Origin: Bryobacteraceae bacterium
Lineage (GTDB): Bacteria; Acidobacteriota; Terriglobia; Bryobacterales; Bryobacteraceae
Assembly (NCBI GenBank): GCA_947458745.1
Contig: CANGYQ010000020.1
Location: 1 to 64,000 of the forward strand
DNA: 64,000 nt
Reading direction: 5' to 3'
The notes under the pieces were generated by a model, which did no database searches, was not told the DNA's origin, and saw only the letters and a list, made by a program, of their open reading frames with translations. The position numbers and the translations under genes are program-made. Shown here piece by piece: positions 9,025-18,512 of this stretch (positions are counted from its first letter, which is position 1; each line of letters begins with the position of its first letter).

Positions 9025-10095
9025 ATGTCCCTCCTCAAAAAAGGAAAATTGACATTCCTCCAGTTGCTGGAAGCATCAGGTGCCTCCAGTTGGCTGTCCG
9101 GCACCGCTTGGCGTCGTGACCGGCTGCTGATCCTGTGCTATCACGGTGTCGCCCGGTTCGATGAAGCGGAATGGGACCCGCTCTACCTGCCCGCGGCCAC
9201 ATTCCGGCGGCGAATGGAACTGGTGGCTGAAGCCGGGTGCACGGTGCTTCCGCTGGCGGAAGCGCTGGAGCGGCTCCATCAGCACACCTTACCGGAACGG
9301 GCCGTGGCCATCACCTTTGATGATGGGTTCCTTGATTTCTACCTGGTGGCGCTGCCGGTGCTGGAGTCCTTTGGCTATCCGGTGACGCTCTATTTGACCA
9401 CCTACTACGTCGACTACAACCGGCCCGTATTCGACCCCATGGTCGGCTACCTGCTGTGGAAGGGGCGCGAGAAGGGGGTGCTGGATTGGCCAGAAGTATC
9501 GGCCCAGCCCTACACCCTGGACCCACCGGGATGCAGCGCAGCGGCGCGGGCAATCAAGCGGTTCGCCCTGGACAGGAAGTTATCCGGGCGCGAGAAAGAC
9601 GAGTTGCTGGCCCGGCTGGCTGGCCAACTGGGTGTTGACTACGAGGAGCTTTGCCAGCGGCGGATGCTGCACCTAGTGAATCCCGAAGAAGCGGCGGACA
9701 TGGGAGCGCGCGGCGTAGATCTGGAGTTGCATACGCACCGCCACCGCGAGTATCGGGGCCGGGTGCGGATGCTGGGGGAGTTGGAAGACAACCGGCGCCG
9801 GTTGGCCACTTTCTCACCGCGCGAACCAAAGCATTTCTGCTACACGGGCGGGATGCACCTACCGCAGTACCCCGACTACCTGAAAAGCTATGGCCTGCTT
9901 TCAGCCACCACCTGTGAGTCCGGGTTGTGCGAGGTCAGCACGAATCCGTATCTGTTGCCCCGGCTGGTGGACACGCAAGCCTTGACCGACCTCGAATTCC
10001 GCTCGTGGCTGGCCGGGACGCCGCATTTCCTACCAACACGCCCCTACTATCCGGCCGAAGGTCAACTGCTGGAAGACCCGGATCCGGCCGCTTAG
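9025..10095 (+). CDS. Polysaccharide deacetylase family protein (NodB domain)
   Basis: 356 residues. The NodB core is visible: ILCYHGV near residue 37, then AVAITFDDGFLDFY with the metal-binding Asp pair, PVTLYLTTYYVD, and later ELHTHRH, whose His residues fit the second metal motif. The family removes acetyl or formyl groups from sugars, in exopolysaccharide or cell-envelope glycans. No signal peptide or membrane segment is obvious, which suggests action on cytoplasmic or lipid-linked precursors. The 3' end overlaps the convergent DinB gene by 4 bases. No Shine-Dalgarno is visible before the ATG. Confidence 0.8.
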   Translation: MSLLKKGKLTFLQLLEASGASSWLSGTAWRRDRLLILCYHGVARFDEAEWDPLYLPAATFRRRMELVAEAGCTVLPLAEALERLHQHTLPERAVAITFDDGFLDFYLVALPVLESFGYPVTLYLTTYYVDYNRPVFDPMVGYLLWKGREKGVLDWPEVSAQPYTLDPPGCSAAARAIKRFALDRKLSGREKDELLARLAGQLGVDYEELCQRRMLHLVNPEEAADMGARGVDLELHTHRHREYRGRVRMLGELEDNRRRLATFSPREPKHFCYTGGMHLPQYPDYLKSYGLLSATTCESGLCEVSTNPYLLPRLVDTQALTDLEFRSWLAGTPHFLPTRPYYPAEGQLLEDPDPAA

Positions 10096-10610
10096 CGCCG
10101 GTAGTAGTACAGCAGATCGGTGGAGGGCGGCACATGGCCCATTTGCCGGAGCATCATCATCACCTGGCCCCGGTGCAGTGTGCAGTGATTGACGACATGG
10201 AGCAGCGCCTGATAGCGCGGCATCGTGAACTGCTTGCCCGCCAGATTGGTGAAGGTGAATTCCTGCATCACACCGGCGTCGCCGTAGCGTTCGATACAGG
10301 CCTTAAAGCGGTGAATCAAGTCCGGCCAGGAGGCCACCATGTCTTCCAAGGATGGTGTCTCGGCCGGATCACTCAACGTCAACCGGGGCATCGAGCCTGT
10401 GTCGAAGCCTTCAAAGCGGGAGAGCCAAATGCGATCGGCGAAATAGATGTGCCGCAGCGTGCCCAGCAGGCTTACGTACGACGCCTTCAAATCACGATCC
10501 CGTTCTTCCGAGGTCAGCTTACCCGCCGCTTCCAGCAGCAGCGAGGAGGCGTAGAGCGTGTAGTCAAAGTGCGTGAGGAGAATATCCGCGGAGATGCCCA
10601 TGGCGCACAT
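10092..10610 (-). CDS. DinB family protein
   Basis: 172 residues forming the four-helix DinB fold. Spaced His residues, including HIYFADRIW, HVVNHCTLHRGQ and the earlier LLTHFDY, supply the usual three-His metal site. DinB-like proteins are metal-binding and include thiol transferases, but most have no known role. It is the last gene of an apparent three-gene run behind the kinase and the receiver/DUF3052 protein, with a 10-base gap. Confidence 0.8.
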   Translation of the reverse strand: MCAMGISADILLTHFDYTLYASSLLLEAAGKLTSEERDRDLKASYVSLLGTLRHIYFADRIWLSRFEGFDTGSMPRLTLSDPAETPSLEDMVASWPDLIHRFKACIERYGDAGVMQEFTFTNLAGKQFTMPRYQALLHVVNHCTLHRGQVMMMLRQMGHVPPSTDLLYYYRR

Positions 10611-10620
10611 TATCTCCCGC

Positions 10621-11421
10621 CTAGGTGGCAGGTGGCATCAGCTTCTGCCCCAACAGCATGGCGGTCCAGGTCGAGTCGATCGAGCAGATCTTGGCCATGC
10701 CCAGCCCTCGCGGAGCAATCAGGTAGCGGACGACATTCTGCGTCAGATCCGAGGCGGTGTGGGTACACTTACGTGGCGGAGTACCCTTGCTGCCTTTCTT
10801 GGGCCAAGCCACCCAAAGCCGTCCGGGTGGTGTCCGCAGGGCGAACGTATCCAGACCCGCCTCCAGCTCTTCGGCTGATTGCACGAACCAGATCACCAGG
10901 TCCGCACCTGCCAACCGGGTGACGACGCGCACGCCCTCTGGCAGATCACCGAGCAGCTCTTCAAACTCCGGCGGCGCGGCGATCGCGGCCACCCGCATGC
11001 CTTCCTTGATGCTCAGCTTCTTGGCGAGCGGCGACTGATAGTCGATCATGCCCGCCGGAACCACCGGTGCTGCTATCGCCAGCGACGCCTCGCGGAGCGC
11101 CTTTTCCAGGGCCGCTACCACATCCGCTTCAGCGCCATAGTGCGCGTCGGGCAGTGACTTCCGGACGCGTGCCACCTTCTCGGGCGCGCCGCCCAGGTAG
11201 ACCAGCGGCAGATGGCGGGTCCGCTTCAGTTGCCTCAAGTACACGCCCACGACGCGTCCGTGCGCAGGGAGCCGGTCCAGTGAAATCACGACGGCATCGA
11301 TGGGTTCCTGCCGCAACACATGCCAGTCTTCCAACCGCACCTGATGCCCGGCCTCGCGCAGACGCTCCACCAAGGCATCGGCCTCGCCGGGCCTCCAGTG
11401 GACAACAAAGATCTGAGCCAT
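10621..11421 (-). CDS. Fusion of a receiver-like domain with a DUF3052 domain
   Basis: 266 residues. The first ~125 resemble a CheY-like receiver (AQIFVVHWRPGEADALVERL, DAVVISLDRLPAHG), with the phosphoacceptor Asp of strand 3 plausibly in VISLDRLP. The C-terminal ~145 residues match DUF3052: SPLAKKLSIKEGMRVAAIAA, a central ADLVIWFV strand, and LWVAWPKKGSKG before the final CSIDSTWTAMLL. DUF3052 has no established function. The gene lies 15 bases downstream of a Ser/Thr kinase and upstream of DinB, so a signalling role is a reasonable inference. Confidence 0.7.
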   Translation of the reverse strand: MAQIFVVHWRPGEADALVERLREAGHQVRLEDWHVLRQEPIDAVVISLDRLPAHGRVVGVYLRQLKRTRHLPLVYLGGAPEKVARVRKSLPDAHYGAEADVVAALEKALREASLAIAAPVVPAGMIDYQSPLAKKLSIKEGMRVAAIAAPPEFEELLGDLPEGVRVVTRLAGADLVIWFVQSAEELEAGLDTFALRTPPGRLWVAWPKKGSKGTPPRKCTHTASDLTQNVVRYLIAPRGLGMAKICSIDSTWTAMLLGQKLMPPAT

Positions 11422-11436
11422 GGCGCAGGAGCTTCC

Positions 11437-13233
11437 CTAAGGGTTGGGCCAGCTGATATCCAGATTCATCACCGCGCCGTCGCGCAAATCGACGATTGAT
11501 TCCTCATCGCGGCGGCCTTCTTTCTTGAACTGGATCCGGTGGCGGCCGGCGGGCAAGGTGAGGACCGTGGGCGTCCGGGAAGGCCACTCCCGGCCGTCCA
11601 CGACAATCGTGGCCCCCGGCGGGTTCGACTTAGCCATCACCGTACCGGTGGACCGCTCCAACACCAACTGGAGGGAGGATGCGGACGGGATCTCAATCAC
11701 TTTCAGCAAGGGCCGGAAGCCGTCCAACTCGGCTCGCAACGTATGCCGGCCTGCGGCCAGCGTCACCTTGCAGGGCGTGGTGCAGGTAAAGGCCGGGATG
11801 TTGTCGAACATCACCTTCGCGCCTCCGGGCGTTGATTCCAGGGCGAAGGAATGGGCGGTTAGAGGTGGAGGCCCGGCACCGGCAGTGTCGTCTTTGGGTG
11901 CCGGGGAGATAGGCGGAGCAACTGCGGCGTGGGAGCGCTTGGCCGCCTGCTCTGTCTCGGAGCCTGGGCCGTTCCTCGAGGCGGGCACCGTGGGGGAGCC
12001 CAGTACCGTCTCGGCTACGGGGATCTCGCCAGTGGCAACGGGGCCGGAGTTCTCTGAGGGCGGGTTGATGGTTGACAGAGGTTCGGTCGAACCGGCATCG
12101 GTGGCCGTGCCACCCACCGATGCGCTTGGTTTATCGCCTTCCACCGGCGTGGCAGAAGGCTTCTGTGTGATGCCATCCGTCAACATACCAACCGGCCCAC
12201 CCGCGGGCGTCAACAGATAGATGGCCAGCGCCACCGCTGAGAATCCGGCCAGCGAAAAGAAGAACGCCACCACCCCGGCCCAGCTGCGTGACTTCGGCGG
12301 TGGAACACGGTTGCGCGTGGTCCGGCCGGTTGTCTCCGCGGCCACCAGGGTAGGCGCGGCGGCGGCCTGCCCACGCGGCACCGGCACCCAGTCTGAATTA
12401 TCCAGCGCCCGCTCCAGCGCGTAGATGAACTGCACCACGTTGGCGTAGCGGGCCGCCGGGTCCTTGGAGAGCGCCCGGTCAATTACGGCATCGGCTTCCG
12501 GCGGCAGCGTTGGGTTGCAGGATGATGCCGGGGGCGGCAATTCGTTACAGGCCTTGTAGACGATCGAGGCCAGCGAATAACCCGCGAAGGGTTTCTGCCC
12601 GGTCAGCAACTCGTAGGCGATCACGGCCAGCGAGAACTGATCGCAGCGCCCGCCGACGGGCTTCATCTGGATCTGCTCGGGCGACATATAGTTGGGCGTG
12701 CCCAGCGCCGGACCGGTGAGCGTGGCATCCTCGGCCATGATCTTGGCGATGCCAAAGTCAGTGATCTTCACCACGCGGTCCTGGTGCAGCATCAGGTTGC
12801 CGGGCTTGATGTCGCGATGAACGATGCCTTTGGAATGGGCATAGTCGAGAGCGATGGCGGCCTGCCGGATGATGTCCAGCACCGTCCGGGGTGATAGCGC
12901 GCGGCCAGAGGACATCAGGCTTTCCAGTGTCGGCCCTTCCACGCACTCCATGCAGATGTAGACGGCTTCACCCGCTTCCACCACGTCGTAGACGGTCACG
13001 ATGCCCGGGTGGGAGAGGACGCCGGTGACTTTCGCTTCCCGCCGCAGCCGCTGCGCCTCCGCGCTACCGGCACCCACGGGAAAAGTCTTCAAGGCCACCG
13101 TGCGCCCAATGGCCGGATCATGGGCGCGGTAGACGATGCCCATGGCACCGCGGCCCAACTCGCCCAGGATCTGATAGCGGCCGATGAATTGCGTTCCGGT
13201 CACGGTAGTTCTTTGCCCGGCAGACGCGAGCAC
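11437..13233 (-). CDS. Membrane Ser/Thr protein kinase with PEGA repeats
   Basis: 598 residues with GTG start. The kinase domain spans about 18-275: glycine loop GRGAMGIVYRA, VALK lysine K49, catalytic HRDIKPGN (139-146), DFG (159-161) and GTPNYMSPEQ. A single membrane segment lies at about 319-341. The external part has a Pro/Thr/Ser-rich linker and two PEGA-type repeats (TPGGAKVMFDNIPAFTCTTP, PPGATIVVDGREW). This is the Hanks-type sensor kinase layout common in Acidobacteria and Myxococcota, with PEGA domains thought to bind envelope ligands. It is first of three tightly spaced genes. A GTG ten codons downstream could be the real start. Confidence 0.9.
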   Translation of the reverse strand: MLASAGQRTTVTGTQFIGRYQILGELGRGAMGIVYRAHDPAIGRTVALKTFPVGAGSAEAQRLRREAKVTGVLSHPGIVTVYDVVEAGEAVYICMECVEGPTLESLMSSGRALSPRTVLDIIRQAAIALDYAHSKGIVHRDIKPGNLMLHQDRVVKITDFGIAKIMAEDATLTGPALGTPNYMSPEQIQMKPVGGRCDQFSLAVIAYELLTGQKPFAGYSLASIVYKACNELPPPASSCNPTLPPEADAVIDRALSKDPAARYANVVQFIYALERALDNSDWVPVPRGQAAAAPTLVAAETTGRTTRNRVPPPKSRSWAGVVAFFFSLAGFSAVALAIYLLTPAGGPVGMLTDGITQKPSATPVEGDKPSASVGGTATDAGSTEPLSTINPPSENSGPVATGEIPVAETVLGSPTVPASRNGPGSETEQAAKRSHAAVAPPISPAPKDDTAGAGPPPLTAHSFALESTPGGAKVMFDNIPAFTCTTPCKVTLAAGRHTLRAELDGFRPLLKVIEIPSASSLQLVLERSTGTVMAKSNPPGATIVVDGREWPSRTPTVLTLPAGRHRIQFKKEGRRDEESIVDLRDGAVMNLDISWPNP

Positions 13234-13309
13234 GCCCCTTGCGGGACCGTGGCACGGATCTGCCCTTTACAAAGATATGCGAAGCGCCCGCTAAACTGTA
13301 AGTTGTCTC

Positions 13310-14269
13310 ATGTTTAAAACTCTCTTTGGGCAGACGCCGCCAGACGCGAACGGGCCCGTCAGCCTGCTGGACCGGCTGAAGCAAGGCATTCAGAAGACGC
13401 GCTCCGGTTTGGTGAGCGCCCTTGACGACGTAGTTCACGGCAAGAAAACGATTGATGCCGATGTGCTGGATGAGCTGGAGTACTCACTCATTAGCGCCGA
13501 CATCGGCGTACGCACGGCCTCCGAGATCATCGACACGGTGCGCGAACGGGCCGCACGGCATCTGCTGGACGACACTGCCCAGCTAAAGCAGTTGATCCGT
13601 GAACAGCTGCTGACGGTGCTCGAATCCGTGGACCGCCCGGTGCCGCTGGTGAAGCAGCCGCCGGCCGTCGTCATGGTGGTGGGCGTCAATGGCGCGGGTA
13701 AAACCACCACCATCGGCAAGCTGGCGCATCGCTATAAGAGCGAGGGCCGCACCGTCCTGCTGGCCGCCGCTGACACGTTCCGCGCCGCCGCCATTGAGCA
13801 ACTGGAAGTGTGGGGTCAGCGGACGGGCATTGAGATCATCCGCCAACAAACCGGGGCCGACCCCAGCGCCGTGGTCTACGACGCCGTGGCCGCCGCCAAA
13901 GCGCGCGGCATGGATTACGTCATCATCGACACCGCCGGGCGCCTGCACAACAAAGAGAACCTGATGGCGGAGCTGGAAAAGATGACCCGCACCGTGCGGA
14001 AGATCATCCCCGATGCGCCGCATGAAGTCCTGCTGGTGGTGGATGGCACCACCGGCCAGAACGGGCTCGAACAGGCCCGTAAATTCACCGATTCGTCGGG
14101 CGTCACGGGCATCGTTTTGACCAAGCTGGACGGCACCGCCAAGGGCGGCGTCGTGGTGGCCATTGCGCGTGAACTGGGATTGCCGATCCGCTACATCGGC
14201 GTCGGCGAAAAGATCGACGACCTTTTGCCTTTTGATCCGGAGAACTTTGTTGCCAGCCTCTTTGATTAG
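13310..14269 (+). CDS. ftsY: Signal recognition particle receptor FtsY
   Basis: 319 residues: a short N domain and the SRP-type G domain, without the long acidic A domain of E. coli. GTPase motifs are GVNGAGKTTTIGKLA (125-139), DTAGRLHNKENL, VVDGTTGQ and TKLDGTAKGG. FtsY receives ribosome-nascent chain-Ffh complexes at the inner membrane. The length is typical for this short form. It heads a co-directional run with ribD and ribE. Confidence 0.97.
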   Translation: MFKTLFGQTPPDANGPVSLLDRLKQGIQKTRSGLVSALDDVVHGKKTIDADVLDELEYSLISADIGVRTASEIIDTVRERAARHLLDDTAQLKQLIREQLLTVLESVDRPVPLVKQPPAVVMVVGVNGAGKTTTIGKLAHRYKSEGRTVLLAAADTFRAAAIEQLEVWGQRTGIEIIRQQTGADPSAVVYDAVAAAKARGMDYVIIDTAGRLHNKENLMAELEKMTRTVRKIIPDAPHEVLLVVDGTTGQNGLEQARKFTDSSGVTGIVLTKLDGTAKGGVVVAIARELGLPIRYIGVGEKIDDLLPFDPENFVASLFD

Positions 14270-14276
14270 TCCTTTC

Positions 14277-15362
14277 ATGCGCGAGGCGCTGACGCTGGCC
14301 GCGCAGGGTCTGGGTCAGACGTCGCCCAACCCCGCGGTGGGCGCAGTGATTGTCCGGGATGGCACCATCGTCGGGCGGGGCTATCACCTTTACGCCGGCA
14401 TCGACCATGCCGAAGTGGTCGCGTTGCGCGAAGCGGGCAGCGCCGCCCAAGGTTCCACCGTCTACGTCACCCTTGAGCCGTGTTCCCACCAGGGCCGCAC
14501 CGGGCCCTGCGCCCAGGCCTTGATTGAAGCCGGAGTGGCCAAAGTCGTCGCCGCCATGGAAGATCCCAACCCGTTGATTAAAGGCACGGGCTTTGCCATG
14601 CTGAGGGCCGCGGGCATCCAGGTGGAACTGGAGCCGGAAGCCACCGCCGAAGCCACGGCCTTGAATGAGCCGTTCATCCACTTCATGCGCACCGGGCGGC
14701 CGTTGGTGACCCTAAAGGCGGCCGCGACCCTGGACGGCAAGATCTCGGCCCCGGACGACAACGAAGGCTGGATCACCTCACGGACCGCGCGCGAGCATGT
14801 CCAGACGCTGCGCCATCAGCACGACGCCATCCTGACCGGCATCGGCACCGTGCTGGCTGACAACCCATCGTTGAACGACCGCAGCGGCCAGCGCCGTATC
14901 CGGCCCTTGCTGCGCATCGTGCTCGACTCCCAGTTGAGGTTGCCGCTGGACTTCAAGATGGTCACCACCTGCAACAACGATCTGTTGGTGGCCACTACCT
15001 CCGCCGCTTCACCCGAACGTAAGCGGGCGCTCGAGGCCCGGGGCGTCGAGGTGGTGGCAGTAGATGGCATGGATGGCCGGACGTCGATCGCGGGCGTCGT
15101 CAATCTGCTGGCGCAGCGCAAGTATCTTTCACTGATGATCGAAGCGGGCAGCAAAGTGAATTGGACGGTGCTGGAGGCCGAGGCCGCCGACAAGGTATTT
15201 CTCTACTACGCGCCCAAGATCCTCGGTGGCCTGCAATCGCTACCGTTGGCCGGTGGCGCGGGGCGCCGGCGCCGCGTGGACGCGATTGAACTGGAGCGTG
15301 TCCGCATCCATCCCATCCCGCCCGATGAGTTCGCGGTTGAAGCCTACGTGAAGAAGAGTTAA
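14277..15362 (+). CDS. ribD: Bifunctional riboflavin deaminase/reductase RibD
   Basis: 361 residues. The N-terminal deaminase has the Zn motif HAEV and PCSHQGRTGPC. The C-terminal reductase includes TLKAAATLDGKI and SLMIEAGSKVNWTVL. It catalyses deamination and reduction of the pyrimidine intermediate of riboflavin synthesis. An in-frame ATG at 14163 would lie inside ftsY. I choose ATG 14277, where MREALTLAAQGLGQTSPNPA gives the normal RibD opening. It starts 7 bases after the ftsY stop and ends 3 bases before ribE. Confidence 0.95.
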   Translation: MREALTLAAQGLGQTSPNPAVGAVIVRDGTIVGRGYHLYAGIDHAEVVALREAGSAAQGSTVYVTLEPCSHQGRTGPCAQALIEAGVAKVVAAMEDPNPLIKGTGFAMLRAAGIQVELEPEATAEATALNEPFIHFMRTGRPLVTLKAAATLDGKISAPDDNEGWITSRTAREHVQTLRHQHDAILTGIGTVLADNPSLNDRSGQRRIRPLLRIVLDSQLRLPLDFKMVTTCNNDLLVATTSAASPERKRALEARGVEVVAVDGMDGRTSIAGVVNLLAQRKYLSLMIEAGSKVNWTVLEAEAADKVFLYYAPKILGGLQSLPLAGGAGRRRRVDAIELERVRIHPIPPDEFAVEAYVKKS

Positions 15363-15365
15363 CTG

Positions 15366-15950
15366 ATGTTTACTGGACTGGTTGAAGAAGTCGGCTTGAT
15401 CGCCCAACCCGCGCCTCGCATGCGGATCGTCTGCACGACCGTGCTGGACGGGATGCGGGAAGGCGATTCCATTTCGGTGAGCGGCTGCTGCCTCACCGCG
15501 CTCGACATTGGACCGGACGGCTTCTCCGCCGATCTGGCCCCGGAGACGCTGGCGCGTACGTCGCTGGGCGAACGGAAGGTTGGCGACGCCGTGAATCTCG
15601 AACGGTCACTCCGCGTCGATCAGCGGCTGGGCGGGCACATCGTGCAGGGCCACGTGGATGGCACCGGAGAACTGCTGGCGATGGACGAACTGGGCAACGG
15701 GAACTGGTGGCTGAAAGTCAGCATTCCGGCGGAGCTTGATCGCTATATTGTCGAGAAAGGTTCGCTCTCGATTGATGGCATCAGCCTGACGGTGGCCCGC
15801 ATTGCCGGGGGCGTTGCGGAGGTCACCATCATCCCGCATACTTATTCCCACACCTCCTTGCGCGACCGGCGGCCCGGCGCGCGCGTGAATCTGGAAGTCG
15901 ATATTCTGGCCAAGTACTTGGAGAAACTTACCCATGGCTACACGCGCTGA
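15366..15950 (+). CDS. ribE: Riboflavin synthase, alpha subunit type
   Basis: 194 residues starting with the signature MFTGLVEE. It has two lumazine-binding repeats: the first contains ISVSGCCLTA and GGHIVQGHVDGTGE, the second ends in IIPHTYSHTSL and VNLEVDILAKYLEKL. It dismutates two 6,7-dimethyl-8-ribityllumazine molecules to riboflavin. ribD and ribE are adjacent, while ribB/A and ribH are not in the window. The next gene begins inside its last 17 bases. Confidence 0.97.
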   Translation: MFTGLVEEVGLIAQPAPRMRIVCTTVLDGMREGDSISVSGCCLTALDIGPDGFSADLAPETLARTSLGERKVGDAVNLERSLRVDQRLGGHIVQGHVDGTGELLAMDELGNGNWWLKVSIPAELDRYIVEKGSLSIDGISLTVARIAGGVAEVTIIPHTYSHTSLRDRRPGARVNLEVDILAKYLEKLTHGYTR

Positions 15951-17103
15951 GACATTGGCATTTCCCGTGGTCCGTGAGAAGGCGGAGACCATTCCCTGGT
16001 TTATCTGGGCTTGCGTAGTGGGTGTTACCAGCGCCATCATCGGCGGACACTGGGACATCTCCTGGCACCGCTCCATTGGACGCGATGATTTCTGGACCCC
16101 GGCGCACATCGCCATCTATCTTTGCGGCGTCATTGCCGGCCTCTCGTCGGCCTATCTGATCCTGAAGACGACCTTCGGCGGCAGCCTTTACCCGCGCGAG
16201 GCGACGGTGAAGATGTGGGGCTTCCGCGGACCCTTGGGTGCCTTCATCACCGCCTGGGGCGGCGTGGCGATGCTGACGTCGGCTCCGTTTGACGATTGGT
16301 GGCACAACGCCTACGGACTGGATGTAAAGATCGTCAGCCCGCCGCATGTCCTGTTGATCATGGGCGTGCTGGCCATCCAGACGGGCGCTTTGATGCTGAT
16401 GCTGGGCTACATGAACCGGGCCACGGGAGCATTGAAGCGGACTTATGACCTGTTGTTCCTCTACACCGGCGGGATGATCCTGACGCTGATGTCGGTGCTG
16501 ATCCTGGAGTTTACCAGCCGCGCCTACGCGCACTCGGGCCTTTACTACCGCACCGTGGCGCTGGCCGTGCCGGCAGTGCTGATCGCGGTGGCGCGCGCCT
16601 CCGGGCTGCGGTGGGCCTCGACCTTTGTGGCGGCGGTCTATACCGTGGTGCTGTTGGGCTTCCAGTGGATCTTGCCGTTGTTCCCGGCGGTGCCCAAGCT
16701 GGGCCCGGTCTACAACCCGGTGACGTTCTTTATCCCGCCCCAGTTCCCGATGCTGCTGATCATTCCGGCGCTCGGCCTCGATATGGTCCGCCCCGCGATG
16801 GCGGGTAAGTCCAAGTGGTTGCAAGCCCTGATCTCCGGCTTACTGTTCTTTGGGTTGTTCCTGGCGGTCCAATGGCCGTTTGCTGATTTCTTGCGGACCG
16901 AGGCGGCCAAGAACTGGTTCTTTGGCTCGCACTACTATGACTACCTGACGGGCCCCAGCTCCGCGCTGGTTCGCGGGGTCTTTGTGGCGGAGAAGACATC
17001 GCGCGACTTCTGGCAGAACATGGGCTTGGGCGTGGTGTTCGCGGTCCTGCTGTCGCGCCTGGGTCTGGCCTGGGGTGAAGGCATGCGCAAGGTGCAGCGC
17101 TAA
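15934..17103 (+). CDS. Polytopic membrane protein with conserved-looking His residues, unknown function
   Basis: 389 residues with roughly nine or ten hydrophobic segments. His residues cluster at the membrane edges: GGHWDISWHR, TPAHIAIY, DDWWHNAYG, PPHVLLIMG and GSHYYDYL. Such placement suggests metal or heme binding, but I recognise no family. Its stop is followed one base later by the ATG of a His-rich membrane-anchored protein, so the two probably work together. The pattern is loosely reminiscent of copper membrane enzymes. That is only an analogy. Confidence 0.6.
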   Translation: MATRAETLAFPVVREKAETIPWFIWACVVGVTSAIIGGHWDISWHRSIGRDDFWTPAHIAIYLCGVIAGLSSAYLILKTTFGGSLYPREATVKMWGFRGPLGAFITAWGGVAMLTSAPFDDWWHNAYGLDVKIVSPPHVLLIMGVLAIQTGALMLMLGYMNRATGALKRTYDLLFLYTGGMILTLMSVLILEFTSRAYAHSGLYYRTVALAVPAVLIAVARASGLRWASTFVAAVYTVVLLGFQWILPLFPAVPKLGPVYNPVTFFIPPQFPMLLIIPALGLDMVRPAMAGKSKWLQALISGLLFFGLFLAVQWPFADFLRTEAAKNWFFGSHYYDYLTGPSSALVRGVFVAEKTSRDFWQNMGLGVVFAVLLSRLGLAWGEGMRKVQR

Positions 17104-17104
17104 C

Positions 17105-18511
17105 ATGAACCGCTTTCTGTTGGCTTCGTTCGCGGCTCTGATCGGGGCCAGTGCGGCGTTTGCCCACGTGGGCTCACCGGATGTCTTCTTTGAGGGTAAG
17201 GCGGGCGAGTACCGCGTCTTCGTCACCATCCGTACGCCGCAAGTCATTCCGGGCGTGGCTGAAGTGGAGTTACGCTTCCCGGAACCGGGCGCAGAGCAAG
17301 TGAAGATCACGCCCACCCCGCTCACCGGACTGGGCGCCAAGTTTGCCCCCACGCCCGACACGGCCACCCGTTCTCCGCTGGACCCGCAGTCCTACACCGG
17401 GTCCTTGTGGATGATGTCTTCCGGCGCGTGGCAGGTGCGCATCAACGTCACGGGCTCAAAGGGCACCGGCGAACTTCGAGTGCCCGTGCCCGCATTGGCG
17501 CAGCAGACGATGGGGATGGATCCGAAGATGGCCGGTGCTCTGCTGGCCTTGATGGTGTTTCTGGCGGTGGGCATCGTGTCGATTTTCGGCGCGGCCTCGC
17601 GCGAAGGCAAGCTACCGCCCGGCGAACAGCCCACACCGACGCATATCCGACGTGCCCGCATCGTGATGGCCGCTACGGCCGTGGCGGTGGTGGGCATCAT
17701 CTTCCTCGGCAACCAGTGGTGGGGCGCAGAGGCGGCGGACTATTCCCGCAAGATCTTCAAGCCGCTGGCCGTCAAGCCGACGCTCAACGGCCGTTTTTTG
17801 AACCTGCAACTGGAACACACCGGCTGGATGCAGTCCCCCGCGTTCGACGATCTGGTGCCGGACCACGGGTACCTGATGCATCTGTTCGTGGTGGCCAAAC
17901 CCGGCCAGGGCCGCATCTGGCACCTGCACCCGGCGCTGGCCTCCAATGGTGCCTTCACGCAGGATCTCAGTTCCCTGCCCGCTGGCAGATACCAGTTGCT
18001 GGGCGACATCGTGCACCGGAGCGGCCTGCCCGAAACGGTGGTGGCCGAACTGGACATCCCCGCCGACATCGACGGCGAACTGAAGGGTGATGACAGCACC
18101 AACCAGTTGACCAATGGCCTGAAGATGGTGATGGAGAGTCCGGCCACGCTGAAGGCGAAGTCGCTGCAGGTGATGAAGTTCAAGCTGCTGGATGCCACCG
18201 GGCAGCCCGCTACCGGCATGGAGCTTTATCTGGGCATGCCGGCTCACGCCGCCGTCTTGCGCGATGACTTTACAGTCTTCTCGCACCTGCACCCCAGCGG
18301 CACGGTGCCCGCCGCGTCGCTGGCCATGGCTCAGCCTGCCGACGGTAAGGCGGACCCGCACGCTGGCCATTCCATGTCTGCGGCGGAGCTTCCAGCTGAA
18401 GTAACCTTCCCCTACGGGTTCCCCGAACCGGGCAACTACAAAATGTTTGTCCAGATGAAGCGCGCGGGCAAGGTGGAAACCGGCGTCTTCGCGATTACGG
18501 TGACCAACTAG
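17105..18511 (+). CDS. Secreted, membrane-anchored His-rich protein, unknown function
   Basis: 468 residues from ATG 17105, chosen because it gives a signal peptide (MNRFLLASFAALIGASAAFA) with cleavage just before HVGSP. A beta-rich domain follows to about residue 165, then two membrane segments (about 175-195 and 215-235), then a C-terminal exported domain with His motifs: GYLMHLFVV, IWHLHPALA, FSHLHPSG and DPHAGHSMS. Such His/Met patterns are common in periplasmic copper-handling proteins. It directly follows the polytopic His-containing gene and precedes PhzF by one base. Confidence 0.55.
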   Translation: MNRFLLASFAALIGASAAFAHVGSPDVFFEGKAGEYRVFVTIRTPQVIPGVAEVELRFPEPGAEQVKITPTPLTGLGAKFAPTPDTATRSPLDPQSYTGSLWMMSSGAWQVRINVTGSKGTGELRVPVPALAQQTMGMDPKMAGALLALMVFLAVGIVSIFGAASREGKLPPGEQPTPTHIRRARIVMAATAVAVVGIIFLGNQWWGAEAADYSRKIFKPLAVKPTLNGRFLNLQLEHTGWMQSPAFDDLVPDHGYLMHLFVVAKPGQGRIWHLHPALASNGAFTQDLSSLPAGRYQLLGDIVHRSGLPETVVAELDIPADIDGELKGDDSTNQLTNGLKMVMESPATLKAKSLQVMKFKLLDATGQPATGMELYLGMPAHAAVLRDDFTVFSHLHPSGTVPAASLAMAQPADGKADPHAGHSMSAAELPAEVTFPYGFPEPGNYKMFVQMKRAGKVETGVFAITVTN

Positions 18512-18512
18512 C

